Assembly (NCBI GenBank): GCA_002224055.1
Contig: AZLU01000066.1
Span: 117,712-181,711, forward strand
Length of the DNA stretch: 64,000 nucleotides
Origin: Pezizomycotina sp. ARF18
Lineage: Eukaryota > Ascomycota
Direction of reading: 5' to 3'
Shown here: one piece after another, positions 26,001-38,138 of the stretch
Numbering within the stretch: the first letter of the stretch is position 1
Layout: each line of letters begins with the position of its first letter
The notes under the pieces: model-generated
Databases searched by the model: none
Told to the model about the DNA's origin: nothing
The model's input: the letters and a program-made list of their open reading frames with translations, nothing else
Made by a program: the position numbers and the translations under genes

Positions 26001-28455
26001 ATCGCTAAGGTCAAAGTCCAGCAGCTTCCTCGAGAATGTCACCAAGATTGCAGAGGCTCCCTTCCACGATTCGATTTGAAGATCCATTTGGGTCTTGTTG
26101 CCTGCTCTTTCGTGACTATATCTATCACTGGAAACCAGTCTTCTGGCGAACTCTGCAGACAGGGTCCTGACCAAGGTGTCGTCATCGGTTATAGTTCAGG
26201 ATCGATGATAGGATCTTCTCGAAAAACACCGGGCTCTCTTCAGAGTTCTTCGGCGCGCCTTCGTAGAGTAGGTAAGGTCGGACCTTGAGGAGCTCCAAAA
26301 TCTGATACAAAAGCTCTACAGAAAGTAGACTTTCGGAAGAAGAATTATCCCCTTGTTTTCTCATAACGCCATTAGGAATGCTCGCTTTCCGAGCAGTGCC
26401 TATTGTGTGGAGGTATTCCCTAATGTCTGGGGCAATAGCATGGTACAGGCTAGCAAAGCTGTTAGTTTTGTCTTGCGTCGCTATTCGCAGTGCCGGCAAA
26501 TACTGCGATCTTAAATTGCATCGGCGCATCTTTGGCGAGGCAGCGGGGCACGAGGTACTCCACCACTTGCTCCCTAGACAAATGGCACAGCGCCACAAAT
26601 GCTTTCACCATTACCTCCTTGTCGACAAGTATGTCATCTTGATGTTGCCGTTTGAATATTTCTTCCTATACCGGATCTTAGCAAAAATGGAGACGACAGC
26701 GGTATTTGCAAAGAGCGGAGTCACTCATACCCTCATTTCATTTTGGACATCTAACGCAAAACTCAAAACAGCACTATCCGACTCCATGGGAAAGTGACTA
26801 GCAGCGCGGCAGATGGTCACGAGACAGGATCCAGCGATGTCTGAAGACCTCGGCAACCGTAAAGATTTCCGCAACGTTTCGAGGAAGAGAACCTTTGCAT
26901 GCACGAAAAGGTCAGCCAGGATTCCTAGCCTTCAACCATAGCCTCCAGTAGGGTAGCTTACTCTCTTAGCATTTGTGCTCCTGTTTACTTCGCAACATGC
27001 TCGCAAGCAAGAAGACTTCAGGAAGGAGCAGAACAAGCGATGTTTGCAGGGGCCACAGCATCGCTCGCTTCTTTGTGCTATCCACCATGTTATTGGCGAT
27101 GTCAAAGAGTACGTCTGCTCCACCTTCCAGCCTTCTTTGGCTCATATGAAGGTTGACAAACTCGTGTGGGTGGCTGTCGACCCAGTTTTGTATTGTTTCG
27201 GGCAAAAGGATTGAGATGCAGTGCTGATAGGGTTTTCTGAGATGTAGGAAGCTTGCATACAGCTCTGTAAAGGCGGCCAAAAGCATGTTTAGTAAGAAAC
27301 ACGTATGACCTTGGTATGCAGCAATTTTAGAGAGTAATATTGAACGCACCTGATAAGATGGCAGAAAGCTGCTTGGAGTTGATCCATAAATGGGCGAGAA
27401 GCTGCATCCCCGACGTGTCCATGTCATCATTCATAGCACCACGGAGCGACTTGAGTATGTTCTGGAGCGTTTGAAAAACCAGGTTCCAATTCGATGCACT
27501 TAGGTATTCGATGATCTGAACGCGGATTTATCCACCTCGGTCATCTGCCTCGGTAACACCTCTGCGGTTTTCTCTTCGGATAGCTGACTGGACGAACCGT
27601 TCTTCATCGGCGGGGGTCCCTGTGGCGACATTGCACTCTCCTCGTACGTGATTGGGTTGCTGAACAGTCGGAGTACGATGTCGAGGAGATGTCGTGCCTG
27701 CGCGTCATCCCAAGGAGGTGGCTCCTTGCATCTGATCTTCCGAGCCGTCGAAGGGAGTATTGCGGACCTGTTGTCAACGAATTGTGTCTGGAGTCCGGTC
27801 GGCGTCTCCCCTCCTGAACTGCAGCTTCATCCACGGCATCCAGTGCGCCTCAAGGCAATCGGCGAGGAGTTCGAGAAGGAAGACTTGCGTAAGTGCGATC
27901 AAAGAAAGACGATTCCGTTGCTGAGGTGCCTCGTATTGCTATTCATTTCGTAAACAGGTAAAAAGTGTCAGTTAGCTATCATTACGCTCTTTTTCTCCTC
28001 CTCCCTAGATTTCCATACGGGACCGAGGCGTATCTAAGCAGCTTTAATCGTAGCGAAGATCAAGGAGACGGTAAGACGATGGACGCGAACCTGTGAGACA
28101 TTATCCAGTAGACCGACAACCCTCGAGCAACCACCTCCGCTTGAGATTTTGCGAGCGAAATAAGCGTGTCTCTCGACAGCACCACAATCTCATCACGCCT
28201 AACCTCCTCCAAATCGTCTCCAGACCTATTTGGAAGCTAGATATCCGAGTCAGCAATCAATCACTCTTCTTAACGCAAAATTTCGGAGATACGTGTTCCA
28301 TCTCCGAAGTTGTCAGGCGACAGGCGACAGGCGACAAAATCCAGTTCGTTGAAGAACGTGTCGAGCGGGAGGAGGAGACATGAACGTGAAAGAAGTACCT
28401 TCGCGGAGACACGCTCGAGCAGCGTAGCTATCAGTTTTCCGTCGCCTCCGTCCAT
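20070..28455 (-). CDS. IRA1: Neurofibromin/IRA-type Ras GTPase-activating protein
   Basis: Very large RasGAP that switches off Ras and dampens cAMP/PKA signalling. The start at 28455 gives MDGGDGKLIATLLERVSAK, an intron, then LPNRSGDDLEEVRRDEIVVL, matching IRA N-termini. The GAP domain is at about 23550-24470. The arginine-finger segment ELLRRNCVATKMLSLFAKWK is near 24160-24225, and the FLRFFCPAIVAP block is at 23845-23877. Downstream is the Sec14/PH-like module (LLLYCLFKIASRMW, PFGLLVDATSYTVSNE at 23100-23220). The C-terminus contains ADERYKNPVNATEDLKQLLQ. The last large exon runs in frame to a stop at 20144-20146, but a GTATGT donor and a downstream AG would give a final exon ending LIIA-stop at 20070. 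I prefer that model. Many frame breaks occur; some are introns and some look like missing bases. IRA1 and IRA2 are yeast paralogues, so the symbol only marks the family. Confidence 0.93.
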
Positions 28456-31400
28456 ATTTGACAGCGATTACAGCCCAAATGCTTCAGGAACTGGAGTTCG
28501 ATTTGCTCAAATTAGTTTTGTTTTTTCTTTGGCTTCTCTCTCTTATTATATTAGTAATACACATGAAAAGCAATAAGAGAGAAACAAACGGTGCATGAAC
28601 AAAACAAGCGAGCTAAGAAGGGAATGAAGAAAGAGACACGACAAGAGATATCACGGTAATAGTAAATTTCAAGATATATAGATATATTCATTCGCTTTGC
28701 GATATAGATTGAAACTGTAATTCTATTTTCGGAGCCGAGGGAGAGAGGTAATTTTTCATATGGCGGATTTGGTCCTATACCTGTACTTTGACATGAAACG
28801 GGGAGGAGGCGGGGTTTTTTGTTCTTCCAGCACCAGAATCAGAGAACCAGAGGAAGGAAAGAGTAGACGGAACTAAGTAGGGTTAAAGGCACTCGAGTAG
28901 TGAAGCACAACAGTTGGAATGTAGAACAAGAGCACACGATATTCCAGAAGAAACCGCGGGGGTGAATATAACAAGCTTTTTGGTTAAACCCTCAGAAAAT
29001 TGATAGAGACGACTTCTATTGGGGGAAGAAATACAGCGAAAGGGGCGAGGACACCGAAAGGGGAGGGGGGGGAATCGTACTATCGAGAGGAGAATGAAAT
29101 ATAGAGAGATAGTGAAGAAAGAAGATGGAGGAAAGAGATATAGATAGATAGATAGAAGAAGACCAGGGGAATATTTCTTTGGGGGGGATCTTTCTTCTTG
29201 CGTGAATTATTTCTTAAGCCACGGAGAGGAGAGCGGACGCGGTAAGTCGGTTTGGTAAGTAAAGGAAAGTAAGTGCTAAGTAAAAGTAACGGGGGGAACA
29301 AGCAACCGGTAGTAAGTAGTGTAGCAAAAAAAAAAAAAAAAAAAAAGTGGTGGTCGTTAAAAAGAACCGCCCCTTGGGGTAGGGCAAATATGGACCGTAC
29401 GGCAAATATTTTTATTTCCTTAATTCTTCGGGAAAGGAAGCTCCTCAGTAGACACTCCGTTCACATCTCTTTCCTTTCGTCTCCCCACTTTTCTGTCTTT
29501 CTTTATTCTCCTCCTTTGCTATTACTACTATTATTCCCGCCCGTCAAAGAAAAAGAGGGGCAGAGAACTAGGAGAAATGCACCAAGGCGCACTAAAAGGA
29601 ACTAAACGTTTGAAGAATAATATTAAATCTCACAGGGGGAAAATTTTTTTTAATCTGCGGGGGAAGAAACGCATGTTCGTTAGGGACGTAAGTAGCCTGG
29701 AGAAATCGAGAATTGTTGTCATTATTATTACGCAAAAAGGTACTGATGTTTTGCTGTTGGGACCTAGCTAAACCAGATCCAGCTCATGAGCAATCCGATC
29801 ACAGCCTATAGGTAAGTGGTATAACAAATCGGTAGCGCTGCCTTTTTTTTTTATCACCTCACAAATTTGCAATAATTCAGAGAGATATATAAACGATACG
29901 ATAATTGAGCATACCCATATCTCAATCAGTTTCAAAAAGCAAGGATCAGAGCACTATCAAAGAACTGACCGTGTACTTGATGCGGACACGGATCCTCAAA
30001 AGTTGATGGAGACTTTGCCGTGAATCCTCCCCGAAAAGAGGAATTGAGGGGGATACCTATATTATACGCTCTTATATGAAGTAGCAGTAAGGCAGTTTTT
30101 TCTTTTTCAGCTTGTTTTCTGCAAGATTCTTCTCCTTTCCAACGACGATATAATAATATATATATATATCTCCTTGGGTGACGTGAAAGTTCGAGAGCAC
30201 TGCAGATACCGGTACTTCACTATACTTTTTACAAGCTAGCAGAATCTTCGGGTATCTCCTATTTTACTTTACTTGACTTCCTCGGAAAAAATAACCGCGA
30301 AATATTCCAAAAATGAGATATTGTCGGGCCATTTTGGAACGGAACGAGCTCTATGGTACATTACGCTAGTTCCGGCAGTCATTCTATTGAGCACGTGGAA
30401 GATCCCCTTTAGCTAGCTTAGAATGCAAAGACATCCAGTTTGTATTTCCAGGGGTAAAAGTTGGTACGTTCCTCGTATCTTGTCAAAATATCTCTCGACA
30501 TGACAGGTACATTTATTTATCCGGTCGTACAGTTAGTAAGTCTACCGTGGAGCATGAGAAGAGCTAAAAATCAAAAAAAAAAAGGGGGGGAGGTGTTTGT
30601 TCAATTTGAACTCTGCAAGGCGCTCCTCGATACAGGTTGAACGAGAATGCATATACACAAAATAGTAGCTCTTTTTGTAGGTGAACCGTGAGCCTGCTTG
30701 ATAGTTTTTCATCCGGCAGCCGGGAAGCGATTTTTTTCGCGTATTTAACTCTTATGATACTCGTCATATTATCATATTATATTATATTATATATATATAT
30801 ATATTATATATATTATATAGGGTCTTTCCGTTCCTTTCGGCAGAATGACATCTGTCGATAGGGCGTACAGGAAGAGAACCAAAAAGGGGGATGTTCGAGA
30901 CGAGTAAAAGTGCCCGCAAGTCGCTGCACTCACCTGATAGTTGTGATAAGCAAGGAACCGGGACATCGATGCGAGCTCTCGAGACGAAGCATTTCGGTCG
31001 AATTATTTTTCGTGAGACCTGGAGGCTCTTCGGGGCGTCATTCTGATTCAGGTATAACTCTCCTTTGCTCGCTAGGAGAGCAGATACGAGACAAGTATAT
31101 AAATACTGACTGAGGCTATTTGGCTTTTTTTTTTTTTTTTTTGTATTGCTCGATATTATAGAAGTTCCTGGAGTCGTTTGTTCCATTCAAGAGGTAAAGC
31201 TACGTTTACGCCTTATGTTTTCAATGAAATAATGTAATCAACAATAGTACAAATGATAGGGCAAGTTAAAGTAGGGAGTAGGTGAAAAGGGCTTGATATC
31301 GTGCGTATAGTTATTCCCTAAAATGAATTATTTTGGGTTTGAATCGGACTCACCCGACTCGCGATGCCACAATGAATAGATGCATTCTCCCCCCCAAAAA

Positions 31401-31663
31401 AAAAAAAAAAAAGAAAGAAAGAAAGAAAGCAAAGAAATCTATAGCTAATACATGCATGGGATACAAAAAGCAACTGCGAGTTTTAAAAATACATTAGGCA
31501 AATAAAAATATACAATGGTAAATGTATGTCTACAAAGATGCCCTTAAAGAAATTATGCATTTGTCTTATCCGACTCCCTTGTCTTGCAATACTTACGGGG
31601 AGAATAAAATGATCTTTTTTTTCTTTTCTTTTATAATAATGCCCCTTCTTTTTTTCTAGCTTT
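28456..31663. other. 3.2 kb gene-free gap upstream of IRA
   Basis: Lies between the IRA start and the OPT transporter stop, both minus strand, so it holds the IRA promoter and leader plus the OPT 3' end. It has a purine-rich tract at 28560-29180 (GA-rich, with a GATA run at 29141-29155), A21 near 29326, an A11-G7 run at 30573-30590, TA repeats at 30150-30170 and 30780-30820, T18 near 31124-31142, and C7-A17 followed by GAAA repeats at 31389-31430. Open frames are short and unfamiliar. Confidence 0.5.
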
Positions 31664-33693
31664 TCACTTCCTCGTAAGACTTGCCAAGCAAAGGTTGACT
31701 ATCGAAACGAGCCCTTCGCCGAGAACCAACCCGCTCGCAACGACAATCAGCGTTGATTCGCCTCTGGGACCCTCGCCCTCCCGCTCTTTCGCCACCAGAG
31801 CTCTACGGCACCACTATCATCCTCGCCAGCGTAAACGAAGGCGTGTTGTAGATTCCTACGCCGACCGCTACGCCTCCGGGGATCCACCCTGCAAGCCCAC
31901 GCCGCGGTAAACGTGCTTGGCGATCGTGGTAAGGGCAAACAGCGCGGCGAAACCAGCCGAGAAGTCTCTGCTGTGAGGCGGAAGTCCCGCGCCGTAGACT
32001 AGGCGGGCGCAGTCGATCCAGATGTAGGCGGTGGTATCTCGAAAAGCTTTCCGGGAATTTCGTATACGGAGTCGTAGAGCCTGTAAATTAACGGAGAGAT
32101 AACGGCACCGAATGCTGCACCGATGAGCTGCGGAAATATTTGAAAGATGCGCATGAGTTAGCTGTCGATATAAGTAACTTGAGTGTGCAAGCATTTGTGC
32201 ATGTATTTCTTACTGACCATAAAACTGTGCCGCTGGCGATGCTTGAAGAAGGTAGCCAGCCTTGAGGTCTTGCATTATATCACCAGCCTGCTGAGCACCA
32301 GCTTCCGACACAGCGCCCGCGACCAAAATTCGTAGAATACTATGCGGGTTCGACCGTGGTATGACAAGCGCGAAAAGAAGCTGTGTAACTTGCTGATTCC
32401 CGATACAGCCGAAATATCGTAAGGCCTACGTAGGGAGTTTCACCTATTTAGCAAACATATATCATCTCCAAAGTCTCAAAAATGAGAGCATGCCTTACTA
32501 ATGCCCGAACACCCATAACGCTCAAGAACATGGCCGCGATGAGAGCAATTATGGTCCATATACGGGTACATCCTCAAACACGATCCTGATGCAAAAGATA
32601 CAAAGCGCGCTGGAGAAGACTAAGCCCATGACGACAGTCTTGAAGCTTATCAGCTGCTCGGGCGGTGCATCTTCCTCGTCGTCATCTTCGGATTCTTCGC
32701 TGTAGGTCGAGATTGAGAAAGAGCCATCGCTACGGAGCGGCGTATAGTACTTGAGCCTCCGCCACATTTGAATAGCAAAGGGCTCCAGAGTGATAAGCAA
32801 GAGAGACATGATACTGTCGCTCAACATGGCCGCTAAGCTGATCCAGACGATCCACCCGCGGGAACCGTTGATCCAGTCGTTTACGTCACCCGGAGCCCAC
32901 CCTTTGTGCTTTGCCAGCGGAGAAAGCGCGCCCCAACCGAGAATTGCGCCGAGGAGCATTGCGAAGGTAGTTTCTCCTCCCATGATTATACCCTGACCTA
33001 CGTACGCGGCGAGGGATTAAGGGTCCATTCCCATTTTTCCGCAGCGACTTTTCCAAACACTGGTAAATTCCTGAGAATAGGTAGGAAGAAGTGATTAAAG
33101 TCTACGTGTGGGTTTTTGGGTCGGTTAGCACTATATAGTAATACTACAGTGACTACGGCGGGCATCGGATACGTACGTATATCGCGGATACCGTAAATGA
33201 ATACAACAGTAAACGGGTTTGCCTCCGCCATTCTGCCTTGTCGTTCGTCGCAGGTCGCTCTTCTACGTCGCGCTCCCCGGTAGTACCTGCGGCACATTGT
33301 CTTCGCCGTTAGCAGCGGCTGTCGTACCTTTCTCTCCATGTAAATCTTAATCATTAAAGCCGTGGCCGTCCCCGAAGGAAAGCGTAGTTTTTCTTTAACG
33401 ATGATCTGCTTTCGCAACGGAACGGCAAATATCACGCCGAAGAAAGCGACACCGAAACTCCATATTATAAGGTTTCCTAGGGATATATGAAGCGGACCGC
33501 CTTCCTTCTTTTTGAGAAGTTTCTCCATCGCGGGAATAACTCCCTTGTCGTTTCGCTAGGTCAGCAGTAGTAGCGGAATTGAGATCCTGGCAGTACATAC
33601 AACAAGACCAATACTGAGAGGCATTGAGCCAACCGCGACTGCCACGGTTTGCACGAGGACTGTGGGAAGCGGTCAAATTTCAGCAACAGCAGG

Positions 33694-33730
<37 letters not shown>

Positions 33731-34261
33731 ACCCACAAAGCTAAAAATTCCAATATTTCATACCGTTTTCTTTCGGCGTGAACGGCCAGTCCAGACTGCT
33801 CGAAAATATCTTGAAAATGGCGAAGCCAAGCAGGCTTGCAGGCATGGACATTAAAGAGATGAAACCGGCTGTATCCGAGTAGAGAACAAACCATTAGCAC
33901 CTACGTAGATCAAAATCCCCTCGCCCTCCTTCAATTGTCGCAATTGGAAAGCCCTTTCTCCGCAAAAAACACTAACTCTGTAAACCGAAGTATGTGTTCG
34001 TGAAACACATCAGTTTCCAATCAACAGGCCGACGGCGACGCCTCGCCATGTAAACTGATGATCATTCGCATTATTCATGGAGTCGACTGTGCGGCATTCG
34101 TTCTCACGTGTCGCTTCCCGCCTTAGGACGTCGGGGTGAAAACTAACTCTCCGTGGTGTTTGCGCAGAAGCACCAGCGGGGGCGGTCGACGTAGTCGTGG
34201 CGCCGTAGTCGCGATCGCGGACGTCACCGCTGCTCGATGACCCGCTTTGGGCCACTGCCAT
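31664..34261 (-). CDS. OPT-family oligopeptide/metal-chelate transporter
   Basis: Multi-pass proton-coupled transporter of the OPT superfamily. It looks closest to the fungal branch related to yellow-stripe-like proteins; the substrate cannot be told from sequence. The start is ATG at 34259-34261 (MAVAQSGSSSSGD), followed by a Ser/Thr-rich hydrophilic N-terminus and the first membrane block HQFTWRGVAVGLLIGN. Further on: PASLLGFAIFKIF, HISLGNLIIWSFGVAFFGV with IFAVPLRKQ, LRFPSGTATALMIKI, MLLGAILGWGALSPLAKHKG, WIVWISLAAMLSDSI, an acidic cytoplasmic loop (EESEDDDEEDAPPEQ), and the C-terminal LIVVASGLVLGEGLVSIVNL followed by CLASLTRK-stop. One intron carries an A35 tract at 33694-33728. Several frames are needed, partly because of introns. 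Upstream in-frame TTG codons exist, but no ATG was seen before 34261. Confidence 0.88.
33694..33728. repeat. A35 tract in an OPT intron
   Basis: The longest uninterrupted A run in the window. It lies between the segment FTPKENG and the next upstream-membrane exon, so it is intronic. Confidence 0.9.
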
Positions 34262-35319
34262 CCCTGGGGATTGAAAAATGTCCTTCTGCCTAACCAAGGA
34301 TATGAGACGGCAGAACGCGATGTGTAGGTATGTGATTCCGTATCTTTTTATTTCTCTTTCTAACTAGAAACCATGGGCGTTCGGCTTACTCTCCTGCCGC
34401 TGAATGGAAAAAATTTTGGCTGTTTTTTTTTTTTTTTTTTTTTTTTTTCTTGTTTCACACGGCGTACGTCTTACTACAAGTACTAGTTGTTGTTAAGGAG
34501 ACATTTTTTTGGGGGGGGGCAGATGAAATTGGTCTGGTGACGAAATGCGTCACGGCTGTTTACAAGAGCGAAGGAATAAAAAAGAAAAGAAAAAATAACG
34601 TGCATGGGCGCATCGAGTCTTCACTGAGATATCCGTATTGGGCGACAGGAACGCCGCCAGTGCCTTCTAGGAGCTCGCAAAAATGCTTTGAATTCTATAT
34701 GCCTTGCATAGATCACGACACTTCTTGTAGTCTCACAGCTTTCTATAGTTATATGGATTAAGCATTCAACTAGATCTGTCTCGATATATTCACGTAACCT
34801 ATTTCTCAAAGGTCTGCTTTCGGTAATTCGGCTCCTATTTTTTTGCATTCGGTTTTTTAATTTATTTATTTTTCCTTTCCTCTGGAGTATTAAAAAAACG
34901 GGCGGCTTTCGAAACAAGAACCAAGTCTTTCAAACATCCAAAAACAGCTCTCACTAAGTATGAGAAAGCACAAGGTCGCCTTGCTCCGGATGATAATTGA
35001 TGATTGATGATTGACGAACACGCAATTCAGGTTTGATAGGGGAATCTCCCGAATTAAACTTACGTGTGGACACACTCTCTCTCTTAATTATATCGGGTTT
35101 GGATAATCTTTTTTTCGCTGATGAGACAAATTCTGGGAGTCTCCCCCAAATTGAGGAAGAAAAAAAAAAAAGGCTTGTTTTCTCAATTGGCTTGTGGAGA
35201 AACGGAACTGGAGATAGTAGACAATATTTTGAAGATAAACGAGAAGGGGTTAGATACACTGTTTTCTCTCTAGGGTATAAATTCCCTTCACTATCCAGCA
35301 AAATTTATTCTTTTTTGTT

Positions 35320-35363
35320 AAAAAAAAAAAAAAAAAAAGAAAGAAAGAAAGAAAGAAAGAAAC
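35320..35363. repeat. A19 plus (GAAA)n microsatellite
   Basis: An A run continuing into six to seven GAAA units. A second such array follows the C7-A17 run at 31413-31430. Confidence 0.85.
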
Positions 35364-37369
35364 GTTTTCTCTTCTGTGAGGTTATCGCCAGGATCACACT
35401 GTACAAAAAAGGAGAGAAGAAAGAAACGCCAGAGGAAAAAGCCTTCTTGTTGTTCTTCGCAAGGAACGCAACTTACCTCACAGATAACTCGAAATATACC
35501 AACATCGGACAGTGAAATATAAAGAAGGGAGCAATGGGGTTGCTGCGCGTTGACATTGGTAATAAACCAATTTCCAACTGGCGCCGCAAGGGGAAAAGAA
35601 AGTAGAAAAATAAATATAAAAATAAAAATGACAACAATTCGTCTCAAGGCCTGCCTGCCCTTGACAATTGAATTCCCAAAATGATGAGAATGATTATCAA
35701 CAGCCTGTGAAAATCAATGAAAAGACACCAAATCTCTTGATAAAAAAAAAAAAAAAAAAAAACTTGACCAAAGCGTCAAGCCTTTTCGAAACTATATACC
35801 AGCCATCGCGCGCGCATTCATAAACCAAGGCCCACTCCCAGAGCTCTACTAAACCAATCCAGCCTTATTTGGCGGCCTTTATAACGCTTCTAATAGGGGG
35901 AGGAGAATTGCGGTGCGCACCAAGGAAAAAAATTTTTTTTCTTTTCTTCACGACGATCCGGCTTGCGCTGCCATGGTGCCATGCTTAGTGGCCCATCATT
36001 TCAGGAAGTTGCGCGATATCCAATAGTTGCTTGCCTGTGATCTAGAGAAAGAGGAAAAAAGAATACCGAAAGAGCAATTTATCACGTTAGTTATCTAAAC
36101 ATGAAAGGAAGTATCGCCGCATTCCATTTGTCTTCTTCCCGCCTCGACAATCTGGTATTCCTTGGGGTTCCTGTCGTGTCATTTCCATACCTGACCAGTG
36201 CGAAAGGTTTGTTATCGCAAAGAATACAAAACTCGACACCCGAGAAGAACTTATAGAAAACTTTACCGTTCATGTGTGAATTCGAGCCAAATGATTGGTG
36301 CGCATTCTGTTTCTAGATATTGGCTTCTGCTGTTAAAGTATTCCGTTCACCTTTGTTTTCCCTATTAGTTGGTCTTAGTATTTATTCACACACCCTTGCA
36401 CGCTAGTTCAGTTTTTGTTATACTTTTTTTCACTTGCCAATTTCCGAATATCCGCTACTAGATACTGTTTCGGTGGAAGACGGGGCGTCCACCCAACGAC
36501 GAGTGAGGAAGCTTTGATCAGCCGACGTAATTTAACATGATGGAGCCGCCAATTGAAAAAAAAAAAAAAAATTTCTTTCCTTCTCTTCCTCTCTTTCTTG
36601 GTTATTCCGAACCCTGAGGCTGTATCAATTCCTAGTTACTCTATTATTTCCTTCTTGCCTGGTCTTCTTCCTTGTTGAAGGAGAAGGGAAGATAGATAAA
36701 CGGAGTGACAGCCTCTTTACGTACCTGGACCTCCGTGTCCTCTCGGTCAGTTAGATATATATTCGAAGGTGCTGAGACTGTTATAATGGAAAGCGCAACG
36801 GTAGATTTTGTAGAATATTATAAGAGAGAATCGCTCGTCGCGAACCTATATTCAGAGTCTCGCAAAAGTGAAATCTGCAGGCGAGAGATTCAAAAAGAAC
36901 TTGGGGAAGACATTTTGCTATTTAGCTGTGGATACCCGCAGCGCGATAAGCAACAAGGAAAAAAAAAAAGAAAAAGCGGTATTGGTATATAATTTAAAAT
37001 GAGGATGAGAAAAAAAAAAAAAAAAAAGCAATATCGTGAACAAGGGAGGTGCTTGCGCTACAAGACGATTGCTACTAGCGGCGAACAAAGGAAGAGGAAT
37101 TCTCCGCTAAGATGAAAGGGACTGGGTTTAGCAAGTAGGAACAGGCTATAATAGAATAATATAGAAATAAAATTAAAATAAAAAAATAATAATAAAACCA
37201 TTAAAATACTTCAGTAGTAAATAATAAATAAATAAGGAACAAAATAAAATACAATAAATAAAAAATTGATTTTGAGAAGACAGACAGACAAGGGGTAAAC
37301 AAAATTAAAAAAAAAAAAAAAAAAAAAAAGAGAGTGAGAGAGGAGGAGGCCTGCACACCTGGAAGAAAA

Positions 37370-38138
37370 AAATTATTTTTTTTTTCAAATTTTTCAACAA
37401 CATACGCTTGTTCTTTTATTTCTTTTATTTCTTTTATTATCTGCCTCTCTCCCTTTCCCCTTTCCCTTCTTTTCCTTTCCTTTTCTCTTTTTCCTGTTCA
37501 CCACCCTTCAACCAACTCGTGATCAATCAATCACCAACCAAAGGCCTTCGCCAGCCTGTTGACGATATCAATATTCACTATTCTTTAAAAACACGTTCTC
37601 TCCTTTTTTAATCTTTTCCTTGGTGCAAGACCGACTCACTCCTTTTGTCGTGTTTTGTCACCGTACGCTCCTTTTTCGTATTTTTCGTTTCTTCGTTTTT
37701 AACGGTATCGTACTGTAATAATACTCAGCGCTCCTTTTAATGATTCTGTTTCCATCAACCTCGAATATACAACGATAAAACACGAAATAATAAAGAGCAG
37801 TTCGGTAATAATATATCTCTTTCTTTTTTTTTTTCTTTTTTTTTTTTGGTCAATTCCTTTAGCAAGGGACGATCCTTTTCGGCTCTGTCGACATGGGTTG
37901 TTGGTTGGGTTTCAAAATCAGTTGTTCCTGAAACCAGTACCCAGAATAGGCGCTTTGCCAGCAAGCTCAACAATATGAGAGAAGGAAGGAAAATTGCCTG
38001 AACGGTTTTCTATTTTTAATCAAAGATAAAAAGTCCTTATTCGTTTCCGTTCGCTTGATCTGACTTTTCTTTTCTTCTTTCTTTTCCGTTCTTTCACAGA
38101 CACATCATAACGCAACAATTTTTTTTTCTTAATCCGAC
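37370..38138 (+). promoter_or_regulatory. Pyrimidine-rich upstream region of the SUN gene
   Basis: CT-rich blocks (for example 37435-37500 and 38060-38100) precede the SUN start, and A/C-rich sequence lies just before the ATG (cacatcataacgcaac). CT-rich tracts upstream of the start are a known feature of strongly expressed filamentous-fungal genes. A strong constitutive promoter is an inference that suits an abundant wall protein. The transcription start was not identified. Confidence 0.4.

Larger units (their letters stand above)
34262..38138. other. 3.9 kb divergent gap, OPT / SUN
   Basis: Divergent intergenic DNA that must contain both promoters. It carries T27 near 34422-34448, T7-G9 at 34504-34519, A19 plus GAAA repeats at 35320-35363, A20 near 35743-35762, A17 near 37011-37027 and A25 near 37305-37329. 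I recognise no protein; the 160-codon frame at 35033-35515 depends on translating A-tracts and GAAA repeats. The part from 37370 onward is pyrimidine-rich on the + strand. Confidence 0.5.

Noticed and set aside
31335-31370. tRNA-like B-box (GGTTTGAATC) near 31340
   Set aside because: I could not find a matching A-box or a cloverleaf around it.
35033-35515. 160-codon plus-strand frame
   Set aside because: Its middle is a poly-Lys/Lys-Glu translation of A19 and GAAA repeats.
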